Shown here one piece after another: positions 1 through 6,810 of a DNA stretch of 14,475 nucleotides. A program made the position numbers and the translations under genes. The DNA is from Actinomycetes bacterium (GTDB lineage: Bacteria; Actinomycetota; Actinomycetes; Propionibacteriales; Propionibacteriaceae): positions 1 through 14,475 of the forward strand of contig JAKOQD010000064.1 of NCBI GenBank assembly GCA_029778515.1. The letters run 5' to 3'. The notes below the pieces were generated by a model. It worked only from the letters and a program-made list of their open reading frames with translations. It did no database searches and was not told the origin of the DNA. Position 1 is the stretch's first letter. Each line of letters opens with the position of its first letter.

Positions 1-2
1 AC

Positions 3-428
3 AATCAATGGACGGGCGACTTCCTCTACGCGCTGGCGGGTGGGGCGCGCTGGACACCGACCTCTTCCCCGACTGGGCCAGCCGTCCCATCCTCAACATC
101 TTCACCTGGCAGAGCTTCACCATCCACGCCCTGATCCTCGGTTACGTGCTCATGCGCATCGTCGCCGGCGACCTGGTTCCCGACGGCGGGAACCTGTGGC
201 GGGTGGCCGTCATCACCATCGCCGGCGCCCTCCTCGGCCATCTCGCCAACCAGGCATGGGGCACCAACTTCTGGTTCCTCAACGTCGGCGCGCCCGATTC
301 ACCGCTGGAGGCGATCCAGTACGTCGCCGGGCCGTTCCATGTCCCCGGTGCTGATCGTGGCCATGCGCGTCGTCTGGACTCTCCTCCACCTGCCCTGGAT
401 GCTCCGCGGACGCGTCCCGCACCGGTAA
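3..428 (+). pseudogene. 3' fragment of YwaF/TIGR02206-like integral membrane protein gene with two apparent frameshifts
   Basis: The reading frame enters from the left edge, so the N-terminus is missing. Three pieces line up only if the frame changes twice. The frame of position 3 reads WTGDFLYALAGG. From about position 44 the frame of position 8 reads LDTDLFPDWASRPILNIFTW and then WQSFTIHALI and GTNFWFLNVGAPDSPLE. From about position 339 the frame of position 3 resumes and reads PVLIVAMRVVWTLLHLPWML, ending at TAA 426-428. Restoring one G in the GGGG run (42-45) and removing one C from the CCCC run (343-346) gives one continuous protein. The order of helices and the GTN-(F/Y)-x-(F/Y)-LN and SPLE motifs match what I know of YwaF/TIGR02206 polytopic membrane proteins, whose function is not established. 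Both breaks fall in 4-base homopolymers, so sequencing error is as likely as a true pseudogene. Confidence 0.6.
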
Positions 429-460
429 CGCTGCGGCTCGACTCCCGCAGCTACAGCGTT
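427..460 (+). terminator. Possible hairpin terminator after the YwaF-like gene
   Basis: GCTGCGG (430-436) and CCGCAGC (445-451) are perfect 7-base inverted repeats with an 8-base loop. An outer pair, AACGCTG (427-433) with CAGCGTT (454-460), offers a competing or combined fold. The structure starts within the stop codon of the upstream gene. There is no real T-run after it, so termination is inferred from position and pairing only. Confidence 0.35.
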
Positions 461-564
461 TCGATATCTCCGAATGACGACTTCTGCGCTGCCACCGACC
501 CGTCCACCAGCTGAACCGATTCATCCGCATGCTGGCCACCTCCACCGACTCGAACGAGAAACGA

Positions 565-584
565 TGGTTACAGTTTCCTAACCA
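565..584. promoter_or_regulatory. Operator-like inverted repeat upstream of the peptide importer operon
   Basis: TGGTTA and TAACCA flank an 8-base spacer, giving perfect 6-base arms. The element lies 110 bases upstream of the first operon start codon, in a 265-base gap (429-693) that has no credible gene. A TANNNT-like hexamer, TAGGTT, sits at 622-627, but I see no matching -35 box at normal spacing. The element is therefore a candidate regulator site only. Confidence 0.3.
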
Positions 585-693
585 AGCTGCCAGGTCTACT
601 GGGTTTCACCCGTTGCCGTGCTAGGTTTTCCAAGCCCATCATTGGGCGGCGAATCGTGATTGCGCCGTCTCGGCGAGGAGAAAGTAGGGCTGG

Positions 694-1695
694 ATGTCCC
701 AAGCCAGCGCGGTTGGTGGACGCGACGGTGCCGTCGATCAGGTCGCCGGCGCGGTCGCCGAGATAGCCGGCCGCACGCCGTGGCAGATCACCCGTGCGCG
801 CCTCGCGAAGGACAAGGTCACCATGGTGGCCATGGGAGCGGCGCTGTTCTTCATCGTGCTCGCGCTGCTCGCCCCGGTGCTCACCCATTTCGGCCTGCTC
901 GACCCCTACAGCAACCACACCGACCTGGTCGGCGGGCTCGGCTCCCTGCCGAAGGGCCCGCTCGGTGGCGTCTCGCCCGAGCACTGGATGGGTGTCGAGC
1001 CCGGCACCGGCCGCGACATCTTCTCCCGCGTGGTCTCGGGCCTCACCGTTTCGCTGATCGTGGCCACGCTGGCCGTGACCGTGTCGGTGATCCTGGGCAC
1101 CGTGATCGGCATCGTCTCCGGCACCGCTGGCGGACGCGTCGACTGGCTCTTCTCGCGGATCACCGACTTCGTGCTGAGCTTCCCGCAGACTCTGATGCTG
1201 ATCGCCCTCTCCACCATCGTGATCGACATGCTGCAGTCCGCGCTGAACATGGAACGCACGGTCCCGTCCATGATCTTCATGATCTTGGTGATGGGCTTCT
1301 TCGGCTGGCCGATCTTCGCCCGCGTGATCCGCGGCCAGGTGCTCTCGCTGAAGCAGCGCGAGTTCATCGAGGCCGCCCACTCGCTCGGCGCCGGCCGCGC
1401 CCGCATCTACTTCAAGGAACTGCTCCCGCACCTGTGGGCGCCGATCCTCGTCTACACCACGCTGGTCATGCCGCAGAACATCGCCACCGAAGCCGCGCTC
1501 GGCTTCCTCGGCGTCGGCATCCAGGCACCCACCCCGTCCTTCGGCTCGATCCTGAACGACTCCGTCCACTACGCCACGTCCGACCCGGCCTACTTCATCT
1601 TCCCGGGCGTCACGCTGTTCCTGGTGGTCCTTTCGTTCAACCTGCTCGGCGACGGACTGCGGGACGCCCTGGATCCGAAGGCAGACCGGCAGTGA
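694..1695 (+). CDS. dppC: Peptide-type ABC importer permease, DppC/OppC family
   Basis: This 333-residue inner-membrane subunit forms half of the translocation pore of a dipeptide/oligopeptide-class importer. A cytoplasmic N-terminus (1-42) is followed by a first helix (about 43-65), as in OppC_N. Next comes an outside segment containing HWMGVEPGTGRDIFSR (98-112), the typical signature before the core permease domain. The EAA loop that contacts the ATPase is FIEAAHSLGAGRARI (224-238). AALGFLGVGIQAPTPSFG (267-284) is also characteristic of the DppC branch. The ATG at 694 follows GAGGAG (675-680) and the closer AGGG (686-689). It is the first gene of a five-gene operon, with the lipoprotein gene 46 bases downstream. 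The class is certain. The substrate (dipeptide, oligopeptide, nickel or other) cannot be read from the permease, so the symbol is class-level. Confidence 0.9.
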   Translation: MSQASAVGGRDGAVDQVAGAVAEIAGRTPWQITRARLAKDKVTMVAMGAALFFIVLALLAPVLTHFGLLDPYSNHTDLVGGLGSLPKGPLGGVSPEHWMGVEPGTGRDIFSRVVSGLTVSLIVATLAVTVSVILGTVIGIVSGTAGGRVDWLFSRITDFVLSFPQTLMLIALSTIVIDMLQSALNMERTVPSMIFMILVMGFFGWPIFARVIRGQVLSLKQREFIEAAHSLGAGRARIYFKELLPHLWAPILVYTTLVMPQNIATEAALGFLGVGIQAPTPSFGSILNDSVHYATSDPAYFIFPGVTLFLVVLSFNLLGDGLRDALDPKADRQ

Positions 1696-1741
1696 ACCCC
1701 ACCACAGATTTCTCCCTAACACCGAACAAAGGAGAGCGCGA

Positions 1742-3484
1742 ATGAAGCGCACACAAATAGTCGCCGGTGTGGCGACGACCCTGGCGTTGGGCCTGGCCCT
1801 AACCGCCTGCGGGTCCAGTCCCACGGCCACCTCTACCGCCGGCGGCGCCACTTCGGGTGCAGCAGCGGGCGGGGCAGCCGGCGGCACCCTGCACATCTTG
1901 TCCGGCACTGCCACCGAACACTGGGATCCGCAGCGCGTCTACGTGGGCGTGAACATTGAGTACGGCAACCGGATGTTCACCCGCACCCTGACGACCTTCG
2001 GCCCCGTGGCCAAGGACGGCGAGCCCGCCACCCTGATCGCGGACGCGGCCACCGACACCGGCACCGTGAGCGCGGACGGCAAGGAGTGGAAGTTCACCAT
2101 CAAGGATGGCGTCAAGTGGGAGGACGGCCAGGCCGTCAAGTGCGAGGACTTCAAGTACGGCATCTCGCGCACCTTCGCTGTCGACGTGATCACCGGTGGC
2201 CCGAACTACGCCATCCAGTACCTCGACATCCCCAAGAACGACGATGGCTCCTCGAAGTACGCCGGCCCGTACAAGAAGACCGGCCAGGACCTCTACGACA
2301 AGGCCGTCACCTGTGACGGGAACACCATCACCTTCAAGATGGCCAAGCCGTCGGGCGACTTCAACATGGCCGCCACGATGACCGCCTTCGGCGCCTTCCG
2401 CGAGGACAAGGACCAGGGCGAGAAGTCCAACTACGCCATCTTCTCCAACGGTCCTTACAAGCTCGAGGGCAGCTGGACGGCCAACAAGGGCGCGACCTTC
2501 GTCCGCAACGAGAACTGGGATCCGGCCACGGACGGCTTCCGCAAGGCGTACCCGGACAAGATCGTCTGGGACGAGTCGCTGACCCAGGAGACCATGTACG
2601 AGCGCATCATCGCCGATCAGGGTGATGACAAGAACGCGATCGCCATGGACCAGGCCCCGGTGACCGCCATGGCCAACGTGACCAGCGCCGAAGGCCGCTA
2701 CACCGTCGTGGCCTCGCCGTACACCCGCTACATGGTGCCGAACTACAAGTCCAAGGTGTTCAGCAATGACAAGGCCCGCGAGGCTCTGGCTCTGGCCACC
2801 GACCGCAGCGCCTACGTCACCGCAGCCGGTGGCGATCAGGTCGTGAAGGCGACCAACTCGCTGATCAACCCGGCCCTGCCGGCGTTCCCGAACACCCCGC
2901 TGCTGGCGGGCGAAAAGGGCGACGCGGCCAAGGCCAAGGAGGCTCTGCAGGCGTCCGGTCTCACCCTCCCGGTGAAGATCAACGTCGCGTACCGCAAGAA
3001 CGACACCCTCGACAAGGCGTTCGCTGGGTTGAAGGCTGGTTGGGACGCGGCTGGCTTCCAGACCAACCTGATCGGCATTCCGGCCGAGCAGTACTACGGC
3101 ACCCTGCAGTCGCCGGAATCCGCCACCAAGTACGACGCGTACTGGGCCGGCTGGGGCGCGGACTTCCCGTCCGCCTCCACGGTGATCCCGCAGCTGCTGG
3201 ATTCCCGCAGCCAGATCAGCGCCGGTGGCCCCGGTCAGGACTACGGCTACTTCGATAACGACGAGTTCAACGCCGGTATCGACAAGGCCATGGCCCTCAC
3301 CGGTGCGGAAGGCGACAAGGCCTGGGGCGCCCTCGACACCGAGGTCGTGACCAAGCACTTCGGCGTCATCCCGCTGATCAACGACCAGTTCGTGTTCGCT
3401 CACGGCAGCAATGTCGAAGGGGCCGTCGTGAACACCACGTTCACCGGCTACTACGACATCGCTAACGTCTCCGTCAAGAAGTGA
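1742..3484 (+). CDS. dppA: Extracellular peptide-binding lipoprotein (SBP_bac_5 family)
   Basis: This 580-residue substrate receptor of the importer is predicted to be anchored to the outer face of the membrane. It has a lipoprotein signal: MKR, a hydrophobic stretch, then the lipobox LTAC with Cys23. A Ser/Thr/Ala/Gly-rich linker to about residue 49 follows, then the mature domain beginning GGTLHILSG. The segment reading WKFTIKDGVKWEDGQAV, followed closely by FKYGISR, is the typical family-5 solute-binding signature. The length is normal for DppA/OppA-type proteins. The start is set by AAAGGAG (1728-1734), seven bases before the ATG. The gene lies between the two permease genes, and its stop codon runs almost directly into a strong hairpin. 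Ligand specificity is unknown. Peptide is the default inference from the family, but heme, nickel or sugar ligands occur in relatives. Confidence 0.9.
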   Translation: MKRTQIVAGVATTLALGLALTACGSSPTATSTAGGATSGAAAGGAAGGTLHILSGTATEHWDPQRVYVGVNIEYGNRMFTRTLTTFGPVAKDGEPATLIADAATDTGTVSADGKEWKFTIKDGVKWEDGQAVKCEDFKYGISRTFAVDVITGGPNYAIQYLDIPKNDDGSSKYAGPYKKTGQDLYDKAVTCDGNTITFKMAKPSGDFNMAATMTAFGAFREDKDQGEKSNYAIFSNGPYKLEGSWTANKGATFVRNENWDPATDGFRKAYPDKIVWDESLTQETMYERIIADQGDDKNAIAMDQAPVTAMANVTSAEGRYTVVASPYTRYMVPNYKSKVFSNDKAREALALATDRSAYVTAAGGDQVVKATNSLINPALPAFPNTPLLAGEKGDAAKAKEALQASGLTLPVKINVAYRKNDTLDKAFAGLKAGWDAAGFQTNLIGIPAEQYYGTLQSPESATKYDAYWAGWGADFPSASTVIPQLLDSRSQISAGGPGQDYGYFDNDEFNAGIDKAMALTGAEGDKAWGALDTEVVTKHFGVIPLINDQFVFAHGSNVEGAVVNTTFTGYYDIANVSVKK

Positions 3485-3489
3485 TCAAA

Positions 3490-3525
3490 GGGCTTGGGGG
3501 GCGCCTTTCGGCGCCCCCCAAGCTC
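3490..3525 (+). promoter_or_regulatory. Intercistronic stem-loop between binding-protein and permease genes
   Basis: GCTTGGGGGGCGCC (3492-3505) and its exact reverse complement (3510-3523) enclose a TTTC loop. A G-U and a G-C pair extend the stem to 16 bp. It begins six bases after the lipoprotein stop codon and ends just before the next ribosome binding site. No T-run follows. It is best read as a 3' mRNA stabiliser or partial terminator that keeps the binding protein in excess over the permeases and ATPases, as known for other binding-protein-dependent importer operons (e.g. malE-malF). That role is inferred. Confidence 0.75.
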
Positions 3526-3541
3526 CCCCAATAGGAGCGCT

Positions 3542-4558
3542 GTGTTCTACTACATCCTCAGGCGGCTGGCCTCGGCCGCGGCGATGATCGTCCTGATCAC
3601 CGCGACCACTTTCGCGATCTTCTTCGCCTCGCCGATCGACCCCGCTCGCTACACCTGCGGTAAGAACTGCACTCCGACCATCCTCGAAGGCAATCGCAAG
3701 GCGCTGGGCTACGACCAGCCAGCCACCGTCCAGTACGTCAAGTTCATCTCCGGCCTGTTCGTGGGTCGTGACTTCCCCGACAACGAACAGCTCCGCACCG
3801 AGCACCCTGAGCAGATCGTCCACTGCCCCGCCCCGTGCCTCGGCTACTCGGCCAACCAGCACCGCACCATCAACGAGATGGTCGCCGAAGGCTGGCCGAT
3901 CTCACTCTCGGTCGCCATCGGTGCGTTCACCTTGTGGATGCTGATCGGCGTCGGCGGCGGCCTGATCGCAGCGCTCAACAAGGGCCGATGGCCCGACCGG
4001 ACGATCGTCGGCTCCGCCCTGATCGGCTTCTCGCTGCCCACCTTCTTCGTCGGCCTGGTGCTACTCACCTTCCCGGCCATCAAATGGGGCTGGGTCCCGA
4101 TTCCCAACTTCGTGCCGTTCTTCGAGAACCCGTGGGAATGGGCCCGAAACCTGATCCTGCCGTGGATCACCCTCGCCTTCTTCTTCGCCGCCAGCTACGT
4201 GCGGCTGACCAGGGCATACATGATCGAAACCATGAGCGAGGACTACATCCGCACCGCGCGCGCCAAGGGCGTCGCCACCACCGCCGTGGTGATGCGACAC
4301 GGGCTGCGCGCAGCACTCACCCCGATCGTCACCGCCGCCGGCCTCGACCTGGGCGGCCTGCTGGGCGGTGCGATCATCACAGAAAGCGTGTTTTCCTTGC
4401 ATGGGCTCGGCTACCTCGCCGTCCGTTCGGTGACCAATATGGACCTGCCGACCATCGTGGCCATGGTGATGATCGTGGCGACCTTCATCGTGATCGCGAA
4501 CCTGATCGTGGACGTCGCCTACAGCTTCATCGACCCGAGAGTGAAGCTCGTCTCATGA
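3542..4558 (+). CDS. dppB: Peptide-type ABC importer permease, DppB/OppB family
   Basis: This 338-residue pore subunit is the partner of DppC. I chose the GTG at 3542: AGGAG (3533-3537) sits just before it, and the protein then opens VFYYILRRLASAAAMIVLI, the usual DppB first helix. A TTG in frame at 3494 would put the start inside the hairpin and add an unrelated N-terminus. The first external region carries two CxxxC pairs, CGKNC (C39, C43) and CPAPC (C95, C99). I recognise this pattern from actinobacterial members of the family, and it is probably a disulfide-stabilised loop. The EAA loop is EDYIRTARAKG (about 233-243), followed by the DppB-type ITESVFSLHGLGYL. The 3' end overlaps the next start codon as ATGA. 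Confidence 0.9.
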   Translation: MFYYILRRLASAAAMIVLITATTFAIFFASPIDPARYTCGKNCTPTILEGNRKALGYDQPATVQYVKFISGLFVGRDFPDNEQLRTEHPEQIVHCPAPCLGYSANQHRTINEMVAEGWPISLSVAIGAFTLWMLIGVGGGLIAALNKGRWPDRTIVGSALIGFSLPTFFVGLVLLTFPAIKWGWVPIPNFVPFFENPWEWARNLILPWITLAFFFAASYVRLTRAYMIETMSEDYIRTARAKGVATTAVVMRHGLRAALTPIVTAAGLDLGGLLGGAIITESVFSLHGLGYLAVRSVTNMDLPTIVAMVMIVATFIVIANLIVDVAYSFIDPRVKLVS

Positions 4559-5577
4559 CCGCCAAGTTCCTGCGCGTGAACGACCTACGGGTGCAGTTCC
4601 CTACCGACGACGGCGTCGTGAAGGCCGTGGACGGGTTGACGTTCGATCTGGAAAAGGGCAAAACCCTCGGTATCGTCGGCGAGTCCGGTTCGGGCAAGTC
4701 GGTGACATCGCTGGCGATCATGGGCCTGCACCGCGGTTCGAGCGCCAAACTCACCGGCGAGATCTGGCTGGATGATGAGGACCTGCTGAAGGTCTCGCAC
4801 GAGGAGCTCCGCCGGCTGCGCGGGCGCAAGATGGCGATGATCTTCCAGGACCCGCTGTCGGCCATGCACCCCTACTACACGGTCGGCACCCAGTTGGCCG
4901 AAGCGCTGCTGGTGCACGAGAAGGTATCCAAGAAGGCCGCTCGCGCCACCGTGATCGACATGCTCGGGCGAGTTGGCATCCCGAATCCGGGACGCCGCGT
5001 CGACCAGTACCCGCACGAGTTCTCCGGCGGCATGCGGCAGCGCGCGATGATCGCGATGGCGCTGATCAACAACCCTGAGCTGCTGATCGCCGACGAGCCC
5101 ACCACGGCCCTGGACGTGACCGTGCAGGCCCAGATCCTCGACTTGATGCGCGACCTGCAGGCCGAATTCGGCTCCGCGATCATCATGATCACCCACGACC
5201 TGGGCGTGGTGGCTGAGATCGCCGACGACGTCCTGGTGATGTACGGCGGCAAGTGCGTGGAGTACGCCGAGGTGGACGACGCCTTCCACCAGCCCGATCA
5301 CCCCTACACCTGGGGCCTGCTCACCTCGATGCCCCGGCTCGACCGGGTCAAGTCCGAGCGCCTGGTGCCGGTGGCCGGCAACCCACCGTCGCTGATCAAC
5401 ATTCCGCCGGGCTGCGCCTTCCATCCACGCTGCGCCTTCCGCGAGTTCGCGCCATGCCCCTGCGACGAGGTCGTGCCCGAGCTGCTCGAGTCGTACCCCA
5501 AGCATGATTCGCGGTGCCACATCCCGGTCGCCACGCGCGCCGAGGTCTTCGCCGAACGCATCGCCCCCAGGTTGTAG
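4555..5577 (+). CDS. dppD: Peptide-type ABC importer ATPase, DppD/OppD family
   Basis: This 340-residue cytoplasmic nucleotide-binding subunit powers import together with DppF. Walker A is GESGSGKS (42-49), the Q-loop region is MIFQDPLSAMHP, the ABC signature is FSGGMRQ (156-162), Walker B is IADEPTTALD with D180/E181, and the switch His lies in MITHDLGVV. The C-terminal oligopeptide-type extension contains GCAFHPRCAF and five cysteines spaced C287-x5-C293-x7-C301-x-C303-x17-C321. Such C-terminal cysteines are known in this class, and a 4Fe-4S cluster has been reported for a mycobacterial OppD. Metal binding here is inference. The ATG overlaps the dppB stop (ATGA), indicating translational coupling. 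The DppD and OppD classes cannot be separated from sequence alone. Confidence 0.9.
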   Translation: MTAKFLRVNDLRVQFPTDDGVVKAVDGLTFDLEKGKTLGIVGESGSGKSVTSLAIMGLHRGSSAKLTGEIWLDDEDLLKVSHEELRRLRGRKMAMIFQDPLSAMHPYYTVGTQLAEALLVHEKVSKKAARATVIDMLGRVGIPNPGRRVDQYPHEFSGGMRQRAMIAMALINNPELLIADEPTTALDVTVQAQILDLMRDLQAEFGSAIIMITHDLGVVAEIADDVLVMYGGKCVEYAEVDDAFHQPDHPYTWGLLTSMPRLDRVKSERLVPVAGNPPSLINIPPGCAFHPRCAFREFAPCPCDEVVPELLESYPKHDSRCHIPVATRAEVFAERIAPRL

Positions 5578-5585
5578 GAGTAGCT

Positions 5586-6566
5586 GTGAGCCTGCTTGAA
5601 GTCACCGACCTGAAGAAGCACTTCCCTACCTATCAGCAGAAGCTGATCCGCACTGAAGGCGACCCGGTGAAGGCTGTGGACGGCCTCACCCTCAGCCTCG
5701 ACGCGGGCGAGACGCTCGGTCTGGTGGGCGAGTCCGGCTGCGGCAAGTCGACCGCGGGACGCACCATCCTGCGGCTGCTCGACCCGACCGGCGGCAAGAT
5801 CGTCTTCGAGGGCCAGGACGTCACCCACGCCGAGGGCCAAGGGTTGCGCAACCTGCGCCGAGACATGCAGATGGTTTTCCAGGATCCGTACGGATCGCTG
5901 AACCCAAGGCATCCGGTGGGTGCGATCATCGCCGCACCGTTCCAGATCCAGGGCGTGAAGCCCGAGGGCGGGGTGAAGCGAGCCGTCCAGGAGTTGATGG
6001 AGCGGGTCGGCCTGAACCCGGAGCATTACAACCGCTACCCGCACGAGTTCTCCGGCGGCCAGCGCCAGCGCATCGGCGTGGCCCGGGCGATCGCCCTAAA
6101 GCCGAAGCTGATTGTCTGCGACGAGCCGGTCTCAGCGCTGGACGTGTCCATCCAGGCGCAGGTGATCAACCTGTTGGAGGACATCCAGGCCGAGCAGAAC
6201 CTGGCCTACGTGTTCATCGCGCACGACCTGAGCGTGGTGCGGCACATCTCCGACCGGGTCTTGGTGATGTACCTCGGCCGGCCGATGGAGATGGCTGACC
6301 GGGACGCGCTGTACGAGCGTCCGCTGCATCCCTACACGCAAGCGCTGATGTCGGCGGTGCCGGTGCCCGAGCCGCGTCGGGACCGCGAGCGGATCCTGCT
6401 CAAGGGCGACCTGCCCAGCCCGCAGAACCCGCCGTCCGGCTGCGTCTTCCGAACCCGCTGCCCGTACGCCACCGAGAAGTGCGCGGCCGAGGTGCCCATG
6501 CTGGTCGAGCGCGAGTATGGCCACCAGGTCGCCTGCCACTACCCCGCCGTCCGCCAGGTGCTGTAG
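5586..6566 (+). CDS. dppF: Peptide-type ABC importer ATPase, DppF/OppF family
   Basis: This 326-residue second ATPase forms a heterodimer with DppD. The GTG at 5586 is chosen because AGGAG (5576-5580), which overlaps the dppD stop codon, sits five bases upstream and the protein then begins VSLLEVTDLKKHFP as usual. Walker A is GESGCGKST (48-56), the Q-loop region is MVFQDPYGSLNPR, the signature is FSGGQRQ (155-161), Walker B is CDEPVSALD with D179/E180, and the H-loop is FIAHDLSVV. The C-terminal extension has four cysteines, C286-x5-C292-x6-C299-x17-C317, within GCVFRTRCPYATEKC. It is the last gene of the operon. No strong terminator is visible downstream. Confidence 0.9.
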   Translation: MSLLEVTDLKKHFPTYQQKLIRTEGDPVKAVDGLTLSLDAGETLGLVGESGCGKSTAGRTILRLLDPTGGKIVFEGQDVTHAEGQGLRNLRRDMQMVFQDPYGSLNPRHPVGAIIAAPFQIQGVKPEGGVKRAVQELMERVGLNPEHYNRYPHEFSGGQRQRIGVARAIALKPKLIVCDEPVSALDVSIQAQVINLLEDIQAEQNLAYVFIAHDLSVVRHISDRVLVMYLGRPMEMADRDALYERPLHPYTQALMSAVPVPEPRRDRERILLKGDLPSPQNPPSGCVFRTRCPYATEKCAAEVPMLVEREYGHQVACHYPAVRQVL

Positions 6567-6810
6567 GAGGGTTCCGACCTGCTTTTAGCGGGCCATTTAG
6601 CCGCTGCTGCGGTCCTTGCCGGGCCAAACCCGAGTTCGATTGGTTATCGGGCAGGAATTCGGCTTCAAAACCCATCCAACTCAGGTTGCGCCCTTCCACT
6701 CCCTTGGCGAGGGCTCCATAACCACCCGAAACCGGGTTGAACCGACCTAGATGCGGCTGGCGAGCCGATGCGTCCGGCGATGGCACCCGCCGCCGCGATC
6801 TTTGCGGCCG
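6567..6810. other. Lower-GC convergent intergenic region
   Basis: This gap separates the end of the importer operon from the end of the convergent kinase gene. It is visibly richer in A and T than its neighbours. Only short inverted repeats are present: AGCGG/CCGCT (6587-6605), CCCGA/TCGGG (6629-6651), CCCT/AGGG (6701-6713) and ACCCG/CGGGT (6724-6737). None is followed by a T-run. I see no gene with a ribosome binding site and no tRNA fold. Confidence 0.4.

Noticed and set aside
568..1914. Long open frame on the - strand opposite dppC
   Set aside because: It is the antisense shadow of a clear permease gene. Its composition is rich in Asp/Glu/Arg/Gly/His without domains, and there is no ribosome binding site.
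1799..3403. Long open frame on the - strand opposite the binding-protein gene
   Set aside because: It has antisense codon-bias artefacts (Val/Leu/Gly/Asp-rich) and no recognisable motif. The + strand protein has full family features.
3494..3541. TTG start adding 16 residues to DppB
   Set aside because: It would lie within the intercistronic hairpin and lacks a ribosome binding site. GTG 3542 has AGGAG upstream and the family N-terminus.
6616..6655. Possible tRNA-like T-arm (GAGTTCGATTGG)
   Set aside because: It resembles a T-loop, but the stem is only four pairs with a wobble, and no acceptor, D or anticodon arms can be drawn around it.
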